NCBI RefSeq assembly: GCF_026745355.1 | Contig: NC_079208.1 | Span: forward strand, 60,622,892-60,686,891 | From: Beta vulgaris subsp. vulgaris | Taxonomy: Eukaryota; Streptophyta; Magnoliopsida; Caryophyllales; Amaranthaceae | Length of the DNA stretch: 64,000 nt | Direction of reading: 5' to 3' | Shown here: piece by piece, positions 1 to 11,901 of the stretch | How positions within the stretch are numbered: the first letter of the stretch is position 1 | Layout: every line of letters begins with the position of its first letter | The notes under the pieces: model-generated | Seen by the model: only the letters and a program-made list of their open reading frames with translations | Databases searched by the model: none | Told to the model about the DNA's origin: nothing | Translations under genes and position numbers: made by a program

Positions 1-190
1 ATGAAACCTTATTTTAACTTGTAAGTTGTCCGAATTCTCCCCCAAGCATTAGGTCTATTATTTAGATCCTTTTTAAAAGTCGTAAGTATCTTATTTGCTG
101 TGTATAGTTATAAGTTATGGGCATTATGAGTTATGGCAAACATAGAAACTTGTCGTCAACTTTGTTACAGTGATAAAGAGATACTACATC

Positions 191-1463
191 CAGTGACGGA
201 GCCACTTGGTAACAAGGGGTAGCACGTGCTACCCCTGAATTTTAATAAGAAATTTAGTTTAGCTACCGTTTTAAGCGGTCGCAAAATTTTTTAGCTACCG
301 TTTCGGCGGTCTCTAACTGTATTAGCTACCGCTTTTGCGGCATAATTGAGGAGAGAGCTAAGATTCCAAATTTTTTGCGATTGGTGGTTGAAAATTGTTG
401 GTAGAGTGGGTAAATTCTATTAAAAGCTATAATTAATGATGATGAAATAGGATGATTGAAAAGGAATTTCAGAGAACAAAGAGTTAGTGGAGACAATTTA
501 ATTTCTTCCATGGAAAGTGTGATATGAGAGAAATTTTCAAGAGTTAGATCTTCAGTTTGGGAAGATGATAGCTTTTGGAATAGGTGACTACCGATCTGAT
601 GAGGACATGGTTGATCTTTAGTAGATAATGCAGTTTCAAGAGATATTATCTCTTTCAATGCCTTCGTGTTTGCTTGTACAGTAGGTCAAAAACCTAGCAA
701 AGCTCAATACTTTGTGAATGACTGTCAGACTTGTGCTTGAATGTAATGCTCAAGGAAATCGAATTTTTTTAAAAAAGGAAGCTTCATTATGGAAGAAATA
801 GTTTTTTAAATTTCCGTTTCCAACTTTGAAAAAGGCAATGGAAGAAAGAGATGTGGAGAAGATGAGAAGGTTGATATTAGTTGAATTACAATGGGATTTT
901 AGAAAATATTAGTTGAATTAATCAATAAATTCTTGTATTATGTGTATTAATGTATTTCACAATTATGAACATAAAATATCTCAAGCTTTTTCTTAAACAG
1001 GGACCCATAATGAAAATTGAATCGAGTCCAATCCAAATTTTTCTCCAACTCAGCCAAGCTAACTACCAAAATTCTTCTTAGAAAGGACACAAAATGAAAG
1101 TTGTGATAGTTTTGTAACATTACAAATTTAGGTTTATTTTATTTAGCCAGTTAAAGAAAACATGATAAGTGATTTTTCTAATAGATAGAAGAAAGTAGTG
1201 TTGTTTGGTTGGCAAATATATGAGAAAACTTTCTATATAATGGAGAAATTCGATTACCTAGGTCCTTCTAAATAAGTGGAAAAAATTTCCATGACAAGTT
1301 AAAATAAAAAAATTATCTACATTTCCTAGGAAAATACAAATTCTTGTGAAAAAACTATCTTATTAGGAAAAACTACTTCATATGTTAATTTATAGGGATT
1401 TTTTTCTAACTAATACCGTATAGTTACACTACCCCCGACTCAAAATCCTGGATCCGCCCCCTG
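191..1463. mobile_element. Non-autonomous hAT-like DNA transposon
   Basis: The terminal inverted repeats are related to cagtgacggagcca at the left and tggatccgccccctg at the right. They are flanked by a perfect 8-bp target duplication, actacatc, at 183-190 and 1464-1471. An 8-bp duplication and CAG-type ends are typical of hAT elements. No intact transposase is visible; the 110-codon minus-strand ORF inside (326-658) resembles nothing I recognise. It sits about 0.9 kb upstream of the P450 gene. Confidence 0.8.
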
Positions 1464-1471
1464 ACTACATC

Positions 1472-2278
1472 CTTGTGCCACTATTTAACTTTTTTCTTTG
1501 TTAAAGCATAACTTTATCAATTACTCCCAGCAAGTATTACTAAAAGAGTAAAAGTTAATATTGTGATTAAACAATACCATTTTAAACATGTGTACTGCCC
1601 TTCAAAGGGGGAAAAGAGGTGTTCGAATTAATAATAAACGGGTTGAACATGTCTCAAACCAAACGGAACCTGTTTATTAAACGGGTTGAAAAATTTAACC
1701 TTGACCCGACTTGTTTATTAAACGGATTGTCCATAAAACCCGTTTAACCCATTTACATATTTATTACTATTAAGTTTTTATTAGAATTTATTAGTTTCAA
1801 CAATAAATTCACATAAAAGTATGCTATTTTCTTTTCAGTATTTATGTTCTACAATTAGTAATTTTAAAATTTTCACCAACTTTAACATAAATTTTTAGAA
1901 AACTTATATTTTGAGCTAATTAAACAGGTTAATTTTGGGTTGAAAATATCAACCTTAACCTAACTCACTTGGCAAGTCGTGTCAACCAATTTACTTAAAT
2001 GGGTTAAAAATCTCAACCCAAATCCACTTATTTCAAGTTCGAATTTAATAAACAGATTGGGTCAGTTTTTCCCAGCGCAACATATATTGTAGCTAGGACT
2101 GAAGATCTTCATTCAAATTTCATATACCTAACGAAAATATATAACTTAAGAAAAATGATTTTTTCAAAAAATTTATATCTCTTCTTTTGGAAAGAAAAGA
2201 AACGTACGTAACATGACATTTCTCTAAATAATTCATAGTCATAGTAGATAGATTATCCAAAAACTCCAAACCTCACAT
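1472..2278. other. Intergenic DNA upstream of the P450 gene
   Basis: AT-rich DNA. Between about 1630 and 2060 it holds loosely repeated gggttgaa/aacccg motifs, probably a decayed repeat. No coding exon was seen. Confidence 0.5.
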
Positions 2279-2285
2279 TATAAAA
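2279..2285 (+). promoter_or_regulatory. TATA box of the CYP94C-like gene
   Basis: The sequence TATAAAA lies 109 bp upstream of the P450 start codon. Transcription would start near 2310, giving a pyrimidine-rich leader of about 80 nt. Confidence 0.6.
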
Positions 2286-2393
2286 TGACTCCTTCACATA
2301 CACCGTACCTCATCTCACTCATTCTCCCTCTCTTCAATAATTCAAACAAATATATTAATTCTCATCTTACTCTAAAACTCTCTTATCTCTTCA

Positions 2394-3884
2394 ATGGAGT
2401 TTTCTTCCTTATACTATATCTTCTTCCTTTTTTCATCTTTCTCTCTCTTCTCTTATTACTTATTAACTAATAAATTCATGAACCTTAACCCTTGGTGTAA
2501 ATGTGAAATTTGCCAATCTTTTATAACCTCAAGTTGGAGAGAAAAGTTCACAAATCTCCCAGATTGGTATGCTCATCTTTTACAAAACTCCCCTACAAAT
2601 ACTATCCACATTCACACCTTAAACAACACCGTTATTGCACACCCTAAGAACGTAGAACACATTCTACGTACTAACTTCGATAATTATCCTAAGGGAAAGC
2701 CCATGTCTACCATCCTCGGCGACTTACTCGGCCGCGGCATATTCATTGTCGATGGAGATCACTGGCGCTTCCAAAGAAAGCTTGCTAGCCTCGAGCTCGG
2801 CTCGGTCTCAGTACGAGCTTACGCTCACGAGGTTCTTAACAAAGAAATCGAGGCTAAGCTCGTACCGGCCTTATTGAAGGTACCATCATCTCCACAACCA
2901 CCATCATCAGTTATTGACTTGCAAGTAGAATTCAGGAAATTCTCCTTTGTTAACATTTGCAAGTTTTCATTTGGGGTCGACCCGACGGGCCTAGACGGGC
3001 TTGCGGAGGCCTTCGACGTGGCTTCTAAGTTATCTTCTGAGCGGGCCTTAAGCCCGTCTTGGATCACTTGGCGGGCCAAGAGACTTTTCAACGTTGGGTC
3101 TGAAAAGAGGCTTAAGGGTGCGATCTCTAAAGTCAACGCCTTAGCTGAGAATATCATGCAAGAGAGGAGGAAGATTGGATTCACTACTAAGATGGATTTG
3201 TTGTCACGATTTATGGGGAGTGTGTCGGATGACAAATATTTAAGAGACATTGTCGTCAGTTTTCTCTTGGCGGGCCGAGATACGGTGGCGTCGGGCCTTA
3301 CGATGTTTTTCTACCTAATGGCCCGAAACCCGATTGCCGAGGCCCGGATCATAGAGGAGAGTAACCGGGCCATGGGCCCGCAACATTCGTCTAATTCTAG
3401 CATTAATTTTCCTACCTTGGAGGAACTAAGGAAAATGCACTACCTTCAAGCGGCTATATACGAGACTTTAAGGTTGTACCCACCTGTCCAAATAGACTCC
3501 AAGTTTGCTATAAACGACGACGTTTTACCCGATGGGACCTTTGTAAAGAAGGGTACTCGGGTTTCGTACCACCCGTACTCGATGGGCCGAATGGAGTCTA
3601 TATGGGGCCCGGATTGCTTGGAATTCAAGCCCGAAAGATGGTTAAACGACGATGGGGTTTTCAGCCCGGTAAGCCCGTATAAGTACCCGGTGTTTCAAGC
3701 CGGGGTTAGAGTGTGTTTAGGAAAAGATATGAGCATGTTAAGTATGAAAGTGGTCGCTCTTATTCTGGTAAGACGGTTTCATATAAGATTGGCGGATTTA
3801 AATTGGACTCCACATTTTGTCCCTGGTCTCACTGCCACCCTTAAAGATGGCTTGCCGGTTGTGGTCACCGAACGTCTTGTTTAA
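2394..3884 (+). CDS. CYP94C1: Cytochrome P450, CYP94C type (jasmonoyl-isoleucine / fatty-acid omega-oxidase)
   Basis: An intact intronless 496-residue P450. A hydrophobic N-terminal anchor (about residues 2-26) indicates an ER membrane enzyme facing the cytosol. Visible landmarks are the I-helix AGRDT at 293-297, the K-helix ETLR at 357-360, PERW at 413-416 and the haem loop FQAGVRVCLG with its cysteine ligand at 441. The segment ILGDLLGRGIF followed by WRFQRKLASLELGSVS is characteristic of CYP94, and the N-terminal CEICQSF/WYAHLLQNSPT pattern fits CYP94C best. Known CYP94C1 enzymes oxidise 12-hydroxy-jasmonoyl-isoleucine to the 12-carboxy form, turning off jasmonate signalling, and can omega-oxidise fatty acids in vitro. 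Lack of introns is usual for the family. The start is the first ATG after a TATA box. The subfamily call is by resemblance; CYP94B is the main alternative. Confidence 0.93.
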   Translation: MEFSSLYYIFFLFSSFSLFSYYLLTNKFMNLNPWCKCEICQSFITSSWREKFTNLPDWYAHLLQNSPTNTIHIHTLNNTVIAHPKNVEHILRTNFDNYPKGKPMSTILGDLLGRGIFIVDGDHWRFQRKLASLELGSVSVRAYAHEVLNKEIEAKLVPALLKVPSSPQPPSSVIDLQVEFRKFSFVNICKFSFGVDPTGLDGLAEAFDVASKLSSERALSPSWITWRAKRLFNVGSEKRLKGAISKVNALAENIMQERRKIGFTTKMDLLSRFMGSVSDDKYLRDIVVSFLLAGRDTVASGLTMFFYLMARNPIAEARIIEESNRAMGPQHSSNSSINFPTLEELRKMHYLQAAIYETLRLYPPVQIDSKFAINDDVLPDGTFVKKGTRVSYHPYSMGRMESIWGPDCLEFKPERWLNDDGVFSPVSPYKYPVFQAGVRVCLGKDMSMLSMKVVALILVRRFHIRLADLNWTPHFVPGLTATLKDGLPVVVTERLV

Positions 3885-6403
3885 GGAGACAATTTTAATC
3901 AATGATTAATCCTAATTAATCATACACTCGTTTGAGGATCTTGATTCGAAGGCCTAAATGCGCGGGGAGTAATTTGTTTAATCATTATACGTACGCACTA
4001 ATTGCATAGCACATGCAATTGATTAGTGAGGTAAGTGTTTACGTATTAACACATGTTACTTCATGTAATCATGTTAGCACTTAGCACAAGTATATGTTAA
4101 TTAGCTAGGACGGTCCAAAATTTTTATAATGTTGTCTTGAGAAAACATGGTTGAGGAAGAGGGAGGATTATGGATCAATAATACATTTTTTAAATGTTGT
4201 AGTACTAGGCTAGTAATATTTATAGATTATGTACATAATTAAGATCAAATATAATAAAGGTTTATGTAATGAGTAAAGAAACATATTATGCGGTTTTTTT
4301 TACTGATAAAGAAAAGTATTGAAGTTAATTTCTTTAGCTTCTTAACCCTAATGTTTCTAGTTATATACATCTTGTAAGAATTCCAATCTCATACAAAAAG
4401 ATAATTTTAGAATGTATTGAGGAGTGTATCTTGTACTTGTTATATTTTAATAAAATTACAATTTCGGAATTTGTGTTATTATAATTGTTTTTCTTCTCTT
4501 ATCCAATTTTTCTGTTCACGTGTTCTTGTCTTATACTGTTCTATATACTGTCTTTTATTATATATAATCATATGTGAATATCTTATAATTTACAATAAAA
4601 ACAAAAAAAATTAATATTAATATCTGCAGCAGCTTTTGAGTAGTTTAAAATTTAGACTAGATTTTCGGGATCTGTGCTATAATATATATTTTCTTTTTCT
4701 CTTATCCAAATCTACTAATACTATTTTTATTATTTTTTTGTCAGGGTTTGGCCTTATATCAGTTTTGCATGTACAATATAAACTGTATAATATTATAAAG
4801 TGTAAATTAAAGAACAACATTTAACTCGTTTTTCACATTTCTTTCATGGAGTTTATTATGAAAAATCAATTATCTTTCAGTAACTAATCTAATAGATAAT
4901 AATCCATTTATTTGAAAATCTATTCAACATGGAGTACAAGTTTTGAGATCAAAATGATTCATTAGATTTCATTAACTCATACATAAACTATGTTGATTTC
5001 AATTGATCTGAAATTATTATCATCGGTTTTATTCATTTTTTACATATATACTAAAACCAAATTGTGTTGATTCTTTAGTGTATTTGTATTATATATATTA
5101 CGAATTTCATCTCTTAAAAATGTTTTAATTAAATTAAACTACTTTTTGCTTATTGCAATTGATACTTACTAGCTAAATAAGCTAATTGTAAGTGAAGTTC
5201 AAAGACCAAAGTCATAGATATATAAACTAATTAACAATATTGCATGCGTCCTTTTAATTTATATCTATATTTCTATGGTAAAGAAGAAAGTAACACAAAT
5301 AAATAACCCCATCCAACTAAATTTTGAACTGATTGATTTAAATACTCTGCTTGAACTACATTGCAAACTAGCTTAGGGACCCAACAGGCCAATACTATGA
5401 GTCTAGGACCATTTTAATGCGTTAAATATGAATTTAATTGCGCTGTACTAATTAGCAAGTACTAATCTTAACCTATTCATTGGATGCAATTATTCTCTTT
5501 TCTTTTCTTTTCCTTTTTGTGAAACTTGCAGTATTCTTCTTTTTAATCACTATGCAGTTGATTATTACTAATTTACTATTACTCTACACACCACACTGCT
5601 AATAGAAACTGGTAACAATTGGCCATAAAAGTTTCCGCATGTTAAGCCGTAAAAAGGCACCGCAAAGTAGTTAAGATGCATGGGCGGTCACCGCCCCATG
5701 TTTCATTAAGGGTTCATACTTCTTTTTAATGCAATTAGTTGCCTCTATAAATTTAGCGCATTGCTAGCCACCAAGGACACGTTCTCTCCAACTTATTTTC
5801 AATTCAGTCAGTTTAGTTATGGACAATACTTTTACTCTCATATATCATTGTTCATTTCAGTTCAGTTCAGTTGAACTGTTTTATGCTAAAGAGAACATGC
5901 CCCAAGTAAAGTTTAACTTATTTGGCAAAATTACAGTAGAGATTTTGAGTTTGAGTCTTATAAAATAAGCGTAAATATTAGATTAAGAAATTGTTAGAGT
6001 TAAGATCTAGTCAGGGTTCTTCTCTTTAATATAGTGTTAACTTTTCATTACTTTTTTTTTTTAGTATTACTATTAACATTAGCCTAAGTAGTTGATCTAT
6101 TGACTATGCCCTTAAAATGAGTAGTTTGATTGACTTGCATATCCAGAGGAAGTTAAACTTGATTATTGAAAAGTAGTTTATGGCAATCAGCTATCAACTG
6201 AAAAAAAAAAATTTGTATACGGCAATTGTTACCAGTGGAAACACAACTCACTAGAAGTTCTACTTCACAAGTTGTCACTTCTCACAAATAGTTTTTTTGT
6301 CAATGTGTAAGAGAAATTTAGGAGGCTCTTCTTTCGAGTGTGGAAACTATAAACCATCTAATTAAAAGAACAAGACATTAAAAATGTTGTTCTATCTTAT
6401 TCA
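3885..6403. other. Intergenic DNA without a supported gene
   Basis: AT-rich DNA with only short chance ORFs. Near 5680-5970 there is a GC-rich odd palindrome (ggcggtcaccgcc) and a TATAAA at 5744-5749. These precede a 49-codon ORF (5819-5968) with no recognisable product. Confidence 0.5.
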
Positions 6404-6413
6404 CAGTACGTAG

Positions 6414-6692
6414 GAGCTTGTCTTGGCAACCAACCGTTTGAGTCTCTTAGGGGACTCAAACGGGGGTAATTTGGTCATTTTATGCGTTGGAAGATTTCAC
6501 GCGCGTGTGGCTGACATTTGCTTGGTACCAATGCTAGGTTATAATGGTACCATTCTCCGAAAATATTGATACCTTGGTACCAGTCCTGATAACAATTTGA
6601 TACCAATGTCAGGTTATAATGGTACCATTGTGTTTTATTTTGGGTGTTTGAGTCTTTTTTGGACTCAAACCGTTGGTTACCAAGCCTTTCTC
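6414..6692. mobile_element. Mutator-like MITE
   Basis: The long inverted ends pair ggcaaccaaccgtttgagtc at the left with the complement of gactcaaaccgttggttacc at the right. A perfect 10-bp direct repeat, cagtacgtag, flanks the element at 6404-6413 and 6693-6702. A 9-11 bp duplication points to the Mutator superfamily. There is no coding capacity, and the interior repeats an ataatggtaccatt motif. Confidence 0.75.
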
Positions 6693-6702
6693 CAGTACGT
6701 AG

Positions 6703-7772
6703 TGACCAATTTTTTAAAAATTTATGCACCTTTTTCGATGAAATATAAAATGGCAGGAGCATTTACATATGCTAAGTAAAATAAAAAGAAAAAAAAAGAT
6801 TTTTTTTTTTAGGGGAGATTCTTTTTTTATTGATTTGTCCTATTGAGATTGAACCTTTCCCTTTATTCCTAGTTGTATGTTTCTACGACATAATAAATCG
6901 TTTTTACGAAGGGATCCACCTTTGTTCTTTTCTTTGTTCTTTGATTTAAAAAATTTATTAATTTGATCTCCAAAAATATAAGCTCTATGAATCAGCACAA
7001 TATTCTATAAGAGAGTGTTATTTTTTCAATCGAAATATTTGAACTTTTTCCTTATACATTCTTTTTTGTTTCTTTTTACTCGCTACTTTTGACTTTCAAT
7101 CTATCCAATTTACTACTTTGACTATTAATATCTTTAATTATGTATTCGAGTGAAAAATTAATTTTTGAATTTTTTTTTTGAAAATATACATTAATAAAAA
7201 TCCAACAACATATTATATTATAACACTTGATTATATCTAATAGTAAATAATACATGGTTATAAATAGTGAAATTTTCAAAATGAAGCGAGTAATTCGAAA
7301 CGAAAGATTTATGAAAAAAATGAGGGAGTTTCTTACTCTAGTTCACACTTCACATACACGGATCCTTATTCCGTAGATCCAAAGAGTCAGCGACGAAACT
7401 GAAGAACATGGAGAGAGTTTTGTCTCCCTTTTCGGCTTTTAGCTAACTTTTTTTTTTGTTTCTTGAGCAATGCCAACTGATTCTTGGATATACGTAAATC
7501 TGCCCCTGTTGATTTTGTCGCTATATTTGAGCATAAAGTTTACACTACTATATGTCTACATATAGAACATTTATATGTGAAGCTGAAATATAATAATTTA
7601 CCTATTACTAAAATAATAACTCACGTGTCAATGATCTCGTCTTATAGAATTTTCGACCTAAATCAATTTTCTTTGCGTTTTGGAGGTTTGATTGTTTTTC
7701 TAAAATCAAAACTATAAAGCTCTCGCCATATTTGATAACTCTCGCCATTCGTAACATGGAGAAGAAGAATGG
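6703..7772. other. Intergenic DNA without a supported gene
   Basis: AT-rich DNA with homopolymer runs. Around 7330-7450 a short GC-richer stretch could be a decayed gene piece, but no exon or protein similarity was recognised. Confidence 0.4.
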
Positions 7773-7777
7773 GATTT

Positions 7778-8874
7778 TGATAGTTTTTAGAGTAGAGAGG
7801 AGATTGAATAAAATATGGAGAAGTTTTGCATTAAACTTGCTCAATTAATCTCAATATAATAAGTGCCTTTTATAGGCTTACAATAAAAAGTAACTAACCT
7901 AAAAGTTAGCCACACTACTAAGTAGTGGAAAACATGTCCTATACCATATCCTCCATAACTACTATATTCACTAATCACATTTTAATTATAAAATAAATTA
8001 CTCACTAACTTACTACTAGCCACTAATCCAAATTGTTAGGAAAATCATTTGACTACTTTTGGAGCATAATCCAACACACCCCTTTGCTCCAAAAGTTGTA
8101 ACAGCTATTTGTAACATCCTATTTTGCGTCATACCGAACCCACTTTGTCAACATTTCAATATGTTGATGCACATTATCTCCAACATTTTTTTTTTTTGAT
8201 GCACATTATCGCCAATTTCACAGTTTTGATGCACTTCTCACCAACGTCACATTTTCGGAGCACTTCTCTCACCACGACCTTGTGAAGCACTTCTCTTCAC
8301 CACGACTTTGTGAAACGCTTTTCTTCACCACGACCTTGTAGAGCACTTCTCTTCACCACGACTTTGTGAAGCACTTCTCTTCACCACTTTGCATATAATC
8401 ACAAATATATTTTTTTCAACCACTCTTGCCATGGTGGTTTGCCCTACATTTTTTTTTCACTCATAAAACAGAAGATGGCCTGCAATGGCTTACTTCTTAC
8501 TCTCTCTCTTTCTCTCTCTCTTTTTTTTTTTTTTTTTTTTTTGGCCTCCAAGGATCTAACCTAAAGCTCTTGATACCATGATAGTTTTTAGAGTAGAGAG
8601 GAATTTGAATAAAATATGGAGAAGTTTTGCATTAAACTTGCTCACTTAATCTCAATACAATAAGTGCCTTTTATAGGCTTACAATAAAAAGTAACTAACC
8701 TAAAAGTTAGCCACACTACTAAGTAGTGGAAAACATGTCCTATACCATATCCTCATAACTACTATTCACTAATCACATTTTAATTATAAAATAAATTACT
8801 CACTAACTTACTACTAGCCACTAATCCAAATTGTTAGGAAAATCATTTGACTACTTTTGGAGCATAATCCAACA
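7778..8874 (-). mobile_element. TRIM (miniature LTR retrotransposon)
   Basis: Two nearly identical repeats, 7778-8076 (299 bp) and 8579-8874 (296 bp), form LTRs that start TGTTGGATTA and end AACTATCA on the minus strand. Next to the 5' LTR the minus strand reads TGGTATCAAGAGC, a primer-binding site for initiator methionine tRNA (8566-8578). A purine-rich tract, GGAGCAAAGGGGTG, abuts the 3' LTR at 8077-8090. The target duplication gattt is perfect (7773-7777 and 8875-8879). The 502-bp interior has no ORF, so any mobility would depend on enzymes supplied in trans. It contains tandem copies of a cacttctcttcaccacgac motif at about 8245-8390. Confidence 0.9.
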
Positions 8875-8879
8875 GATTT

Positions 8880-9241
8880 AAGTATCAAAGAGATGGTGTA
8901 GTATGAGTTATCCAAATGGTTAATTTGGTGTCATTGATTTAAAATCGTCTGAAGGTGTTCATGAGTTATTTTGTTATTTAGTTTGATATGGTCTTAGTTT
9001 GTTGTTTTTCAGTCAGTTAGCTTTGGTGTTTCTCGATTTTTGGATGTGGTTGTTGTGTTGTTTCTTGATCGTTCTAGTGATGATATTATTAAGGGGTTTT
9101 TGTTGTGTTTGGAGCGTTTTGGTTTGGCATTTTCATGTATTTGTCTTTCAAGATGTTGTAGTTTTGGCACTTCATTGCTTGTATGCCTTTAACTCTATGA
9201 TAAGTTTTAATGAAATGAACTAAATTATAAAAAAAAAAAAA
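8880..9241 (+). mobile_element. Possible 5'-truncated LINE tail
   Basis: The stretch ends in a run of about 13 A at 9229-9241, preceded by T-rich sequence that closes ctctatgataagttttaatg, reminiscent of plant LINE 3' ends. A 74-codon low-complexity ORF inside (8999-9223) is not a convincing protein. No target duplication was found. Confidence 0.35.
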
Positions 9242-9249
9242 TTGTGCTA

Positions 9250-9440
9250 TCTCTGTTTCTTAATACTTATACTTATAGAACCGACACATAAATCAAAGAT
9301 AAGGAGAGAGTGAAACATATGTCACTATGTGATGAAGGCTTGCTTTGTATAATTAAGAATTTATTCAAAAGTGCAATATTGTAAATATTGTGAAATATCT
9401 CAAAAGAAATTATGTTGCAAGTATTAAGAAACGAAGTGAG
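9250..9440. mobile_element. Stowaway-like MITE
   Basis: Inverted ends tctctgtttcttaatact and gtattaagaaacgaagtgag with TA at both flanks, about 190 bp. The right end matches the common cactyCGTTTCTTAATAC Stowaway style. Non-coding. Confidence 0.55.
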
Positions 9441-10168
9441 TATTCAAAAGATATAGTTATGCAAATATCATATAGTGCGCATTTTCAAAACATCAAACTT
9501 TTATAATCCTCTATTATTTTTCACTACTTGCAACATTTTTCAATTATAATAAGGACAATTGATACATATAGTTTTCAATTATAATAATTAAAATTTCAGT
9601 ATTGAAATATTTTCTTTGATCAGCTTTAAGACAAATTCATTTCAATTCAGTTCAATTCAAACTTATTCAGTAAAAAAAAAAACAAAACCTTAGATCGAGG
9701 TTAAAAAAACTACTAAGAAAATAAAAGTGCAGGTACTTTTATATATATTTTTGCCACTAATTAAGCACAATTGGTTTCGTATACTATTATTATTCTTTGA
9801 TCGCAGTGTCATGAATGCGCTTGATTAATTAGATAATCAACTACTGCTCCACCACTATTTGTTTTGTTTTTTTTGGGATGGACCACATACTAATATTTCT
9901 TATAGTAATACTACTTATAATAGTATATCATACTAGTACCATTTAGATAGTTAGGACCACCTGATAATTGTTTTCCCTATACTAAAATTACATATTTACA
10001 TGCCTCCTACTTCTAAGTCTTCTCTAGCTAGGTCCAAGTCTTTCTTCAAAAATAGTCCTCTCTAATTTAAATGTTCATTTGTTTCTCTCGATACAATTAG
10101 AGGCATCTTCTATCAATTAATTTAAGGCAACGATCCCCATTATTTAATGATATCAATAATGAACCGTC
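9441..10168. other. Intergenic DNA without a supported gene
   Basis: AT-rich DNA with short simple repeats (attcaattcagttcaattc near 9640). Nothing coding was seen. Confidence 0.5.
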
Positions 10169-10171
10169 TAA

Positions 10172-10562
10172 GGCTATGTTTAGTTCACCTTATTTTTGCT
10201 TATTTCAGATCTAATCAGATCAGATCAGATCAGATCAGATCAGATCAGAAAAAATAAGTTCAGATCAGATCAGATCAGATCTGTCAGTTTTTAAACTCAT
10301 TTTTACTATTAAATATCTTTCATTACATATTAGTAAAAATTATAATAATTGAATTTAATAAAGTATTCATTGAGACGAATCAAACAAGACCCCACATGAC
10401 TATATTTTTTCTTTATATATTGAGAGAAATCTAAAAGATAAGATCTTGTAATCAGATCAGTTCAGAAAAAATAAGTTTAGATCAGATCAGATCAGAAAAA
10501 ATAAGTTCAGATCAGATCAGATAAGTTCAGATCAGAAAATTTCAGGTGAACTAAACATAGCC
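10172..10562. mobile_element. PIF/Harbinger-like MITE with (GATCA)n subterminal arrays
   Basis: Perfect 19-bp inverted repeats, ggctatgtttagttcacct at 10172-10190 and its complement at 10544-10562, lie inside a TAA duplication (10169-10171 and 10563-10565). Both subterminal regions are built of repeated cagat/gatca units. A second, longer copy in inverted orientation lies at 33845-34807. The 3-bp TAA target is what PIF/Harbinger elements use; the superfamily call is inferred from that. Confidence 0.8.
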
Positions 10563-10565
10563 TAA

Positions 10566-11349
10566 GTTTGTTGAGTTGCAATAAAATATATCAAATTTTA
10601 GTACAAAACGAAGTTTACTTAACCTTTTAGATCAATGGTATTCTCTCTTCTAAGATTGGGACATTGTTTTTGGCTTTTTTGCACTATATATGTTTCCTCA
10701 AAATATTTCCTCAAAAGAAATACCATTGATATCAACAATAAACCACTAGATATTTCCTCAAAAGAAATAACAATAAACCACTTATATAAATCATCAAATT
10801 AGAATTCATAAGGAAAAACTAAAAAAGAAATTTACGATTTGCAAATGGTAGTAGTATCTTTTAACTTTACACTCGATTTTATTTTAACAATTTCTATCGA
10901 GACTCGAGTTGTTTACATCTTCATTACAATTTAATAGAAGTGATAAAATGACGGTTTTGGTCGGCCCAGCCGCCCCTAATAAAATTGTCCACTTGTCTGG
11001 TCAGATAGGTCGGGCCATATTTAACGCCAATTTTTTGTGCTCAAAGCCTGCTTTTTCAGAACAAAATCGAGTTGAGCATTTTTTTATATATAAAAAGTCA
11101 TTAAATTTTTAGGTTATGCAAAATCCGTCTCAAACCAAAAAATTTGGACCGACTCTGAACTCGGGTCCAAAAAATATGCCCAAGCCTGGACATTTTCGGG
11201 TCGGATCGGGCTCACTTTGACCAGCTCTACAAACTAATTGACATTTAAAAATAAATCTTACAATGTCTTTTTATTTATTTTTAAGGTATCCTTCACCTAT
11301 TAGCTCCACCTGATCTTCATCATGTTCTTTAAAGAGTTTCGGAAAAAAC
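10566..11349. other. Intergenic DNA with a decayed repeat
   Basis: The segment 10945-11230 has GC-richer blocks (cggcccagccgcccc, gggtcggatcgggctc) ending in a tttgaccagctctac motif. It resembles a worn non-autonomous hAT-type element, but target duplications were not found. The rest is AT-rich. Confidence 0.4.
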
Positions 11350-11693
11350 ATTAATTAAAAGATAGATATGAAATCCACAAGTACATAAGGTGAGACTTTC
11401 AATTGGCAATAATGAAGTTCCCAATATTGCTCGGTACCAAAAGAAACATATCTAACGAGCTCATGAGCAATAAAGTTTCCCTCCCATCGCACATAAGACC
11501 ACCTAATCGAAATAAAATCTTTATCAAATTACAAAATATCTTCTAGAATAGAATCAAAATCCGAAAAAATAAACGGAATGGGAGACTGGGATTGACAATA
11601 GGATTCAAAGATCACATTGTTAATATTATGGGAACTGGCCAACTTAACAACAAACTGGAGAGCTTTTCCTTCGGCCACGGTCGGAGGCCAGGC

Positions 11694-11894
11694 TGTTAAG
11701 AACCAGAAAGCTAGATGTGTTTTAGGAGTATATTTTTGTATATCCGTAAAACAGAATGTACAGCCATATATATACAAGGCTAACAATAACCCTAAAACAC
11801 CCAACTTCCTAAAATCACGTTATAAAAGATATACAAGATATTCCTAAAAGATAATAACAAATATAGGAAAATATATCACAATATTTCCTTAATA
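11694..11894 (-). repeat. 3' LTR of the copia element
   Basis: A 201-bp repeat identical to 16334-16534 except t at 11787 (g at 16427). On the minus strand it begins TATTAAGG and ends CTTAACA. The first base is TA rather than the canonical TG, so the ends form a short imperfect inverted repeat. Confidence 0.95.
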
Positions 11895-11901
11895 CCCCCC
11901 C

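Noticed and set aside
2825..3250. 141-codon minus-strand ORF inside the P450
   Set aside because: It is a shadow frame of the P450 coding sequence with no domain.
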